Below are positions 33,047-38,786 of a stretch of 38,786 nt of DNA, piece by piece. The translations under genes and the position numbers were made by a program. Every line of letters starts with the position of its first letter. Position 1 is the first letter of the stretch. Source of the stretch: Paucisalibacillus globulus DSM 18846 (GTDB taxonomy: Bacteria; Bacillota; Bacilli; Bacillales; Amphibacillaceae). The notes under the pieces were generated by a model. The model was not told the DNA's origin. It did no database searches and saw only the letters and a program-made list of their open reading frames with translations. The DNA lies in the NCBI RefSeq assembly GCF_000482485.1, contig NZ_KI519440.1:144119-182904 (forward strand). Direction: 5' to 3'.

Positions 33047-34633
33047 CTAGAAATCTATCGTTTTTACATCATGTATGTCACCTAAGGTTAATAGCTCTTC
33101 TATAACTTCTTCTCCAACATGTTTATCTACCGTCAACATCATGATGGCATCGCCACCGATATCAGAACGATCTACTTGCATGGTTGCAATGTTAACCGCA
33201 TGTTTTGCTAGGAGACTACCCATTCGTCCGATAACTCCTGGTTGGTCGGTGTGATGAATAACAATGATATGTCCAAATGGAGCGACATCCACACGATAAT
33301 GGTCTACCTTGACAATACGAGGACCTAATCCATTTAATAAAGTACCTGCAACACTGCGTAATCCAGATGAAGTTTTCATTTCCACTGTAATAAGATTGGA
33401 GAATCCTTTTTTTGTATTGGTTTTATTTTCATGAAAGGTGATGTCACGTTTGTCGGCAAGATAGAGAGCATTTACCTCATTGACATGGGTACCAAGATGT
33501 CGTTTTAATAATCCTTTGATGACTTTTCTGCTTATAGGTGATATCTCATGTTTAATTAGGTCGCCAGCATAGGTTATAGAGACTTCCTCAATCACTTCAT
33601 CGGTAAGGTAAATCAAAAATTCACCAAGCTTCTCAGCTAGTTGGAAATATGGTTCCACTTTTTGAAGTAATTCATTATCTAGGGACGGGATGTTCACTGG
33701 ATTTCTTACTGTTTCTCCACGAAAAAATCTTAGGATATCTTCGCTAACATCGATTGCGACATTTTCTTGGGCTTCAATCGTACTTGCTCCGAGATGTGGA
33801 GTAGCAATAACTTCTGGTAATTCTAGTAATCTGTGATGTAAAAAGGGCTCTTCTTCAAACACATCTAAAGCAGCACCAGCTACTTTTCCGGAAACAATTG
33901 CCTCGTATAAAGCATCTTCATCAATAATTCCACCTCGTGCACAGTTAATGATTTGCACACCGGCTTTCATCTTGTTAAAAGCATCACCATTTAAAAGGTG
34001 TCTCGTTTCTTTCAATAATGGTGTGTGGACGGTGATAAAATCAGCAACTCGGAGCACCTCATCTAAGCTACCGTAAGAAATGCCCATTTTTTCGGCCTTT
34101 TCATTTGTTAAAAATGGGTCATAAGCGATTACATTCATTCGTTGTCCTCTTGCACGGTATGCAACTTCAGCACCAATACGTCCTAGTCCGACGATTCCTA
34201 GAACTTTATCTTTTAGTTCGATACCAATATACCGTTTACGCTCCCATTTTTTCTCTTTTAGTGCGAGAAATGCCTGGGGGATATTTCGTGATAATGCCAT
34301 TAGCATTGCCATTGTATGTTCCGCGGCAGAATTTGTATTGCCATTTGGAGCATTAACAACAATAATTCCTTGCTCTGTTGCAGCATCTATATCAATATTA
34401 TCAACACCGACACCAGCACGACCGATTATTTTTAATTTAGATGCCTTTTCAATTAGTTCCCTAGTAACCTGGGTCTGACTTCGCACAATCAAGGCATCGA
34501 ATCCACCAATGTTCGCTTCCAGCTCTTCTTGGCTGCAGTCGAACTGTACCGAAATATTGATGCCTGTCACAGTTTGAAGGGCTTGCATTCCTTCGTTACT
34601 TAAAGGATCAGAAATTAAGATATTGAATACCAT
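33047..34633 (-). CDS. serA: D-3-phosphoglycerate dehydrogenase
   Basis: About 528 residues, the long form with C-terminal regulatory domains. Order: substrate domain (ALIVRSQTQVT), NAD-binding fold with VGLGRIGAEVA (about 145-155), catalytic Arg/Glu/His segment (NCARGGIIDEDAL and ATPHLGAST), an allosteric substrate-binding domain (about 310-440) and an ACT domain near the C-terminus (IIVIHHTDQPGVIGRMGSLL). It catalyses the first step of serine synthesis, 3-phosphoglycerate to phosphohydroxypyruvate, often inhibited by serine. The start is taken at 34633 with AGGAGG 8 nt upstream; 34639 is too close. It overlaps the aminotransferase gene. Confidence 0.95.
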   Translation of the reverse strand: MVFNILISDPLSNEGMQALQTVTGINISVQFDCSQEELEANIGGFDALIVRSQTQVTRELIEKASKLKIIGRAGVGVDNIDIDAATEQGIIVVNAPNGNTNSAAEHTMAMLMALSRNIPQAFLALKEKKWERKRYIGIELKDKVLGIVGLGRIGAEVAYRARGQRMNVIAYDPFLTNEKAEKMGISYGSLDEVLRVADFITVHTPLLKETRHLLNGDAFNKMKAGVQIINCARGGIIDEDALYEAIVSGKVAGAALDVFEEEPFLHHRLLELPEVIATPHLGASTIEAQENVAIDVSEDILRFFRGETVRNPVNIPSLDNELLQKVEPYFQLAEKLGEFLIYLTDEVIEEVSITYAGDLIKHEISPISRKVIKGLLKRHLGTHVNEVNALYLADKRDITFHENKTNTKKGFSNLITVEMKTSSGLRSVAGTLLNGLGPRIVKVDHYRVDVAPFGHIIVIHHTDQPGVIGRMGSLLAKHAVNIATMQVDRSDIGGDAIMMLTVDKHVGEEVIEELLTLGDIHDVKTIDF

Positions 34634-34635
34634 AC

Positions 34636-35787
34636 TCATTCCTCCTGAATATACACTTGTTGCGCAGCCCTCACGCCGATGCCTAATTCATTGATTTTGC
34701 CAATCTTATGAAGTCCTAATTCAACAAGGCTTATAATTTGTAAGATATCTGCAGGGCTAGAATATCCCATATGACCAATTCGGAAAATCTTACCCTTTAA
34801 TTTACTTTGACCACCAGCAAGTATAAGGCCGAATTCTTTTTTCAACATTTCCCTTAAGACATCTGCTTCAAAATTATCTGGTTTTATTGCTGTTACGGTT
34901 GGAGACGCATCCTCATCAATTGTTAAAAGAGGGATGTCAATTGCTTTAAAGGCTGCTCTAGTCATTTCTTTCATCACATGATGTCTTTTGTACACATGGT
35001 GGAGTTGTTCTTTCTCAAGTAACATTAGTGATTGTTCTAATCCGTAAAGTAGAGAAAGAGCTGGCGTGAAAGGTGTCGAATTGTCTTGGATGGCTTTACG
35101 GTATTTTCTTAAGTCTAAATAGAAGCGTGGGTTGTTGCTTTTCTCTATGATGTTCCAAGCCCTTTTACTTCCTGCAATAAAAGTAAGTCCCGGTGGAAGC
35201 ATGAAAGCTTTTTGAGAACCGGTAACACATAAATCGATACCCCACTCATCGAGCTTTGTTTCAACTGCTCCAATACATGAGACTCCATCAATAATAATTA
35301 ATGCATCTGAATTTTGTTTGATAGTCTTTGCTAGTTCTTTGATTGGGTTCAATACACCTGTTGATGTTTCACAATAAGTAGCAAATACTGCTTTAATCGA
35401 TGGGTGGGATGCAAGAAATGATGCTATTTCTTCTGGTATAAAAGCCTTTCCCCATTCATAGTGAAGCTTATGAACATGAAGTTGATAAGCTTCACAGATT
35501 TGTGCAAACCGATCACCGAAAGAGCCTGTAATAATAACAAGTACTTCATCACCAGGATTAACAGCATTCACTACAGCAGCTTCGAGTCCTGAAGTTCCAC
35601 TACCAGAGATAATGGCAACCTCTTCTTCTGCTCCAAAAATCTTTTTAAGTCCTGGTCTAATGCTGTTTACTAATTTTTTAGTTTCAAGATCTCGGTGACC
35701 AATCATTGGTTTCATCATTGCTTGCTGGATACTGGGGGGAATCGGTGTTGGGCCAGGAATTCTTAGTAATTGATAGTCTTGTAACAT
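34636..35787 (-). CDS. Class V aminotransferase (serine/alanine--glyoxylate type), serA partner
   Basis: 383 residues of the alanine-glyoxylate/serine-pyruvate aminotransferase group: IPGPTPIPPSIQQAMMKPMIGHR at the start, SGSGTSGLEAAVVNAVNPGDEVLV (cofactor phosphate region), IDGVSCIGAVE with the PLP-pyridine Asp, and the Schiff-base lysine in GSQKAFMLPPGL (about residue 195). Being translationally coupled to serA (its stop overlaps the serA start region) it is likely to use a serine-pathway substrate, perhaps replacing SerC; this is inferred from context. The terminator of the upstream membrane-protein gene lies only 44 nt before its ATG, leaving little room for a separate promoter. Confidence 0.82.
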   Translation of the reverse strand: MLQDYQLLRIPGPTPIPPSIQQAMMKPMIGHRDLETKKLVNSIRPGLKKIFGAEEEVAIISGSGTSGLEAAVVNAVNPGDEVLVIITGSFGDRFAQICEAYQLHVHKLHYEWGKAFIPEEIASFLASHPSIKAVFATYCETSTGVLNPIKELAKTIKQNSDALIIIDGVSCIGAVETKLDEWGIDLCVTGSQKAFMLPPGLTFIAGSKRAWNIIEKSNNPRFYLDLRKYRKAIQDNSTPFTPALSLLYGLEQSLMLLEKEQLHHVYKRHHVMKEMTRAAFKAIDIPLLTIDEDASPTVTAIKPDNFEADVLREMLKKEFGLILAGGQSKLKGKIFRIGHMGYSSPADILQIISLVELGLHKIGKINELGIGVRAAQQVYIQEE

Positions 35788-35832
35788 AATAGTTACTCCT
35801 CTCTAACTTAATTACTACCTTTTCTTATTACT

Positions 35833-35859
35833 AAAAAAACATCAGGCTAAAACCTAATG
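35833..35859 (-). terminator. Weak terminator of the 57-residue membrane protein gene
   Basis: On the minus strand CATTAGG (35853-35859) pairs with CCTGATG (35840-35846; one G-U) and is followed by T7. The stem overlaps the stop codon. Short and AT-poor in stability, it may allow read-through into the serine genes 44 nt on. Confidence 0.6.
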
Positions 35860-36027
35860 CTTTTGTCTTCTGAAACGACGTTGTTTAGTTGATGTAGACT
35901 CTTCTTCTGGGGTATTATTTACTTGATTCTTTGTTTTATTGTTAAATGCTAAACGATTAAAAAGGAAGTATAGACCTTCTTCTAGTACAATTAATAAAAC
36001 GATAATTGCTCCAATCCAATACCACAT
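35854..36027 (-). CDS. Small membrane protein, 57 residues
   Basis: Starts at the ATG at 36027, which has a strong AGGAGG 8-9 nt upstream; codons further upstream (to 36078) are not needed. MWYWIGAIIVLLIVLEEGLY is one membrane segment, followed by a polar tail rich in Asn, Glu, Thr and ending in basic RRFRRQKH. No family is recognised. Upstream of the serine pair on the same strand. Confidence 0.6.
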   Translation of the reverse strand: MWYWIGAIIVLLIVLEEGLYFLFNRLAFNNKTKNQVNNTPEEESTSTKQRRFRRQKH

Positions 36028-36155
36028 AGGGAGGTTCCTCCTGAATATAGATATGTAGAAAATATTATTATCTTTCATTTTACCAAAGTTCCGCCAATTA
36101 TTTTATATTTTTTTTACATATTCTTAAAATTCAGGTGAAAGAGAGGAAAGAATAA

Positions 36156-37037
36156 ATGGAAAAACCAATAAATATTACTGTAGTTGGAAGTATGAATATG
36201 GATTTAACTGTAACAACGCTTCAAATGCCTGAAAAGGGAGAGACAGTTCTTGGAAAGGAATTTGCAACTTATCCTGGAGGAAAAGGTGCAAACCAAGCGG
36301 TTGCAGCAGCAAGATTAGGTGCTACTGTTCATATGATTGGTGCTGTAGGGGATGATAGCTTTGGGAAAGAATTACTTGTAAAGCTTCAAAAAGAGGGGAT
36401 TCATACTGATGCTATCGAAGTGAAAAATGATATGTCCACAGGGACGGCTACAATTATTTTATCGGAACAGGATAATCGGATTATTGTCGCACCCGGAGCA
36501 AACGCTGCGGTTACACCTGAAATAGTGGAAAAACAACGGAAAATTATCGAATGTAGTGATATTATTCTCGTCCAGCTTGAAATACCAATGGAGACTGTTC
36601 AATACGTTACGAACCTTGCTAGCGATTTGAATATACCAGTAATCATGAATCCTGCTCCATATCAGGATTTACCGGCACAGGTATTAGAATCTGCCACGTA
36701 CATTACCCCAAATGAAGTGGAGGCACTAGCATTATTTGAATCTGTTAACAATGATTCTATTCAGGACAAACTAATCATTACCAAAGGATCTCACGGAACT
36801 TGTTATTATGATAATGGCAATGAAGTACTTATTCCAGCTTATAAAGTAAATGTGCAGGATACAACTGGTGCAGGGGATACTTTTAATGGTGCTCTTGCCG
36901 TTCGATTAGGAGGCGGGGCTTCAAAAGAAGAGGCAGTTTCATTTGCTAATGCTGCGGCAGCACTTTCCATCACAAAGGTTGGTGCACAATCAGGGATGCC
37001 AACTAGAAAGCAGGTTATGGAATTTATCGCAGATTAA
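36156..37037 (+). CDS. rbsK: Ribokinase
   Basis: 293 residues, PfkB family. The N-terminal signature VVGSMNMDLTVTT, PGGKGANQAVAAARLGA (about residues 41-57) and the catalytic anion-hole motif DTTGAGDTFNGAL (Asp near 245) are those of ribokinase. It phosphorylates D-ribose (or a related sugar) with ATP. No ribose transport genes are seen in the window, so it may be a stand-alone member; a deoxyribose or other sugar kinase role is possible. GAGAGGAAAG precedes the ATG. Divergent from the 57-residue membrane protein. Confidence 0.88.
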   Translation: MEKPINITVVGSMNMDLTVTTLQMPEKGETVLGKEFATYPGGKGANQAVAAARLGATVHMIGAVGDDSFGKELLVKLQKEGIHTDAIEVKNDMSTGTATIILSEQDNRIIVAPGANAAVTPEIVEKQRKIIECSDIILVQLEIPMETVQYVTNLASDLNIPVIMNPAPYQDLPAQVLESATYITPNEVEALALFESVNNDSIQDKLIITKGSHGTCYYDNGNEVLIPAYKVNVQDTTGAGDTFNGALAVRLGGGASKEEAVSFANAAAALSITKVGAQSGMPTRKQVMEFIAD

Positions 37038-37090
37038 TTAACTGTAGGTTACACACTTAAAATTCGAATGGAACCCATGAATGATAAATG

Positions 37091-37190
37091 GAGGGCTAAA
37101 CAATCAGTAAAAGTCCGATTCATAAAACTAATAATCAGTGGGGCCTGCATGACTTACATCCTGTAGCCCCGACTGATTGTAGTTTCACTT
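37091..37190 (-). repeat. Dispersed ~100-bp hairpin repeat, copy 2 (inverted)
   Basis: Read on the minus strand it starts AAGTGAAACTACAATCAGTC and ends with CAGCC/ATTTAT-like sequence matching copy 1 (16508-16609): both have AATCAGT...ACTGATT hairpin arms, GAATCGGACTTTTACTG versus GAACCTCAGCTTTTTACTG, then GCCC and a T/A-rich end. The arms here have one bulge and a second inner stem. A GGGGGA...TCCCCC hairpin follows at 37194-37212, next to the MetE-like stop codon. Confidence 0.7.
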
Positions 37191-37217
37191 AGAGGGGGAG
37201 TAGTTCCCCCGAAATAT

Positions 37218-38321
37218 TTAACCCCAAATTTCCTTCGTAATATCTACTATGAATTTTAACTTTTCCCATTGCTGTTCTTCTGTTAACTTATTCCCATGAT
37301 GAGTAGAAGAGAAGCCACATTGTGGACTTAAAGCTAATTGGTCTAGAGGAACATATTGAGCAGCTTCTTTTATTCGATTTATGATGACTGCTTTATCTTC
37401 TAATTTTCCAAACTTAGATGTAACAAGCCCTAATACAACCTTAGCTCCACCATTTGGAATATATTCTAAAGGTTTAAAGTCCCCAGAGCGGTCATCATCA
37501 TATTCTAAGAAAAATCCATTTACTTTTTCCTTGGCAAATAAAGTTGGGGCAATTTGTGCATAGCTACCTTCAAATGCCCAGCGAGATTCATAGTTTCCAC
37601 GGCATAAATGGGTGGTTACAAATAAATCATCAGGTTTATCTTCTAATACACCATTTATAACATTGAGAGCTAAATCAATTAACTCTTGGCGTGATAGTCC
37701 TGGTTCATAAGCAATTAAACTATCAGCATTTAACCCAGCTATATAGACATCATCTAGTTGCAAGTAACGCACGCCTGCATTGTAAAATGCCTTAAACGCA
37801 TCCCGATATGCTTGAATAATATCATTCGCATATTCCTCAACAGTAGGATAAACATCTGTATTTCTAATCCAACGGTGAAATAATTGGTTTGGACTTGGGA
37901 TTGTTTGTTTAGCAACAGCACGGTTAGCAACAATATCATTGAAAATCTTAAAGTCTTCTAGAAAAGGATGATTCGACTTGAAAGATATTTTGCCGATATT
38001 ACGAACATCGTATGGTTCTGTCTCAATCCCTTGAAACGGAATTCCTCGTTCTGGTACATATCCTTCTAATCCATTTAAATTTTCAAGGAAATCAATATGC
38101 CACCAGGAACGACGGAATTCACCATCGGTTACAAGCTCTAGTCCAACCTCAATTTGTTTATCAACAATTCGTTTTAGTTCTTCTGTTTCAACATCACGAA
38201 GTTCACTTTTTGAGATGTTTCCAATCTTAAAATCTTCTCTAGCTTTTAATAGATTTTCTGGTCGTAGTAAACTTCCTACATGATCTGCTCTGAATGGTGC
38301 TGTAATGATTGTTTGGCTCAT
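37218..38321 (-). CDS. MetE C-terminal-domain-like protein (YxjG/YxjH type)
   Basis: 367 residues, corresponding to the catalytic C-terminal half of cobalamin-independent methionine synthase. ADHVGSLLRP at the N-terminus and VTDGEFRRSWWH follow the family. Zinc ligands are expected in THLCRGN and QCGFSS, with a Glu (FFLEYD) between. Members of this stand-alone group transfer a methyl group to a thiol; in B. subtilis YxjG/YxjH are linked to methionine metabolism. No SAM (S-box) riboswitch is seen upstream, unlike the B. subtilis genes. GAAGGA precedes the ATG. Own transcript. Confidence 0.85.
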   Translation of the reverse strand: MSQTIITAPFRADHVGSLLRPENLLKAREDFKIGNISKSELRDVETEELKRIVDKQIEVGLELVTDGEFRRSWWHIDFLENLNGLEGYVPERGIPFQGIETEPYDVRNIGKISFKSNHPFLEDFKIFNDIVANRAVAKQTIPSPNQLFHRWIRNTDVYPTVEEYANDIIQAYRDAFKAFYNAGVRYLQLDDVYIAGLNADSLIAYEPGLSRQELIDLALNVINGVLEDKPDDLFVTTHLCRGNYESRWAFEGSYAQIAPTLFAKEKVNGFFLEYDDDRSGDFKPLEYIPNGGAKVVLGLVTSKFGKLEDKAVIINRIKEAAQYVPLDQLALSPQCGFSSTHHGNKLTEEQQWEKLKFIVDITKEIWG

Positions 38322-38392
38322 TTTTATTCCTTCTTTCTATTTTAATATTTGGCCCGCGGAGCTATTATATAAAGCTTCTTTTCAATCTAAGT

Positions 38393-38430
38393 AACAATTT
38401 AAAAATAAGAATGTATACTTAAAAATTGTT
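38393..38430. promoter_or_regulatory. Inverted repeat upstream of the MetE-like gene
   Basis: AACAATTT (38393-38400) and AAATTGTT (38423-38430) are perfect inverted arms around an AT-rich centre with TAAG...CTTA. It lies about 75-110 nt upstream of the minus-strand start and could be an operator or a weak hairpin. No clear -35/-10 pair was identified. Confidence 0.3.
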
Positions 38431-38504
38431 GATAATTACATAGTTTGTATAAACTGCGCGGTAAATACTGTATATTGCCGTTCGAATTTAATGAATGGAG
38501 TGGA

Positions 38505-38640
38505 TGAACTGCTATGCTACCGCTCCGGCAGAATACTCCGCTTTCCACGGGCACGGCCTCAGCCTCCTCGCGGAAAGTTCGCCGCTGCAGGGTCTTCGGA
38601 CACGTGCTGTTCCCGTAGGAGTCTACGTATTCTGCCTGCG
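38505..38640 (+). repeat. GC-rich dispersed repeat with 10-bp terminal inverted repeats
   Basis: About 135 bp of sharply higher GC than the surroundings. GGCAGAATAC (38527-38536) and GTATTCTGCC (38627-38636) are perfect inverted ends. Between them the minus strand reads GACTCCTACGGGAACAGCAC and GAAGACCCTGCAG, a pattern I know from intergenic repeats of many Bacillaceae. An open frame at 38491-38691 through it is not a gene. Confidence 0.75.
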
Positions 38641-38727
38641 CTAGTTAGAGTTTCCGAGTTATGGATTGTTTGTAACGCATTTTTTCAGTAATTACGTACA
38701 ATAATTCTAATTCACTACCAGCGTAGG

Positions 38728-38786
38728 AAATACAGGGAGACTCCTGCGGGAGGATAGGCATAGGTGAGACCCCGCAGTGCGTAGCA
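38728..38786 (+). repeat. Second, inverted copy of the GC-rich repeat, cut by the window edge
   Basis: GAGACTCCTGCGGGAGG, then GAGACCCCGCAGTGCG, aligns with the minus strand of 38505-38640. The two copies face each other across about 90 bases of AT-rich DNA. The element runs past the end of the window. Confidence 0.7.

Noticed and set aside
38322-38480. SAM (S-box) riboswitch upstream of the MetE-like gene
   Set aside because: The expected S-box core sequences are absent; only an AT-rich inverted repeat is present.
38491-38691. 66-codon frame at the right edge
   Set aside because: It lies in the GC-rich repeat and has no ribosome site or recognisable product.

Overview
The window is AT-rich DNA from a low-GC Gram-positive bacterium, most likely a member of the Bacillaceae (Oceanobacillus/Virgibacillus/Ornithinibacillus-like; the genus cannot be fixed from this sequence). 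The signs are strong Shine-Dalgarno sites, Bacillus-type proteins (FosB, PdxK, CsaA, YxjG/YxjH-like MetE family), an xpt-pbuX operon under a guanine riboswitch, a tRNA-Ser with encoded CCA, and GC-rich dispersed repeats of a kind common in Bacillaceae intergenic DNA.

Layout. 1-1046: the edge of a 20-bp repeat array, then a membrane-anchored DUF1906 protein on the minus strand. 1204-8967: a plus-strand run of small-molecule enzymes. It opens with a very tight five-gene operon (unknown protein, methyltransferase, ADP-ribose-type Nudix, second Nudix, nucleoside phosphorylase). A HIT protein, a VOC protein, a GNAT-like protein, a Zn-dependent phospholipase C-like protein, a GNAT gene broken by an in-frame stop, a third Nudix and an APH-type kinase follow. 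9693-13205: a lipoprotein, a DHA2 efflux pump, a divergent TetR regulator and a SnoaL-like protein. 13206-13719: a tRNA-like element beside tRNA-Ser(CGA). 13719-17179: an Rpn-type nuclease, two GNATs, FosB, an acetyltransferase remnant and a DinB protein. 17342-20595: two cell-envelope proteins and an FAD oxidoreductase/ECF41 sigma pair with a matching promoter. 20681-22820: guanine riboswitch, xpt, pbuX. 23115-29815: alpha/beta hydrolase, a tandem hairpin repeat, pdxK, csaA, a HEPN-like/CBS protein, an NRDE protein, a second DHA2 pump and an S66 peptidase. 29878-32396: an SDR-like protein, a 22-unit 20-bp repeat array, a nitroreductase and a HAD phosphatase. 32427-38321: a secreted membrane protein, a serine-biosynthesis pair (serA plus a class V aminotransferase), a 57-residue membrane protein, rbsK and a MetE-like protein. 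The right edge holds two facing copies of a GC-rich repeat.

The genes read as ordinary chromosome with a strong accessory flavour of detoxification and efflux (FosB, DinB, GNATs, APH, two DHA2 pumps, Nudix enzymes). Points most worth a second look are the helically phased 20-bp array with a 40-bp higher-order period and its inverted relative 30 kb away, the tRNA-like element, the ECF41 module, the HEPN-like/CBS fusion, the tight nucleotide-processing operon, and four other dispersed or tandem hairpin repeat families. No prophage, insertion sequence with a transposase, or CRISPR array was seen.
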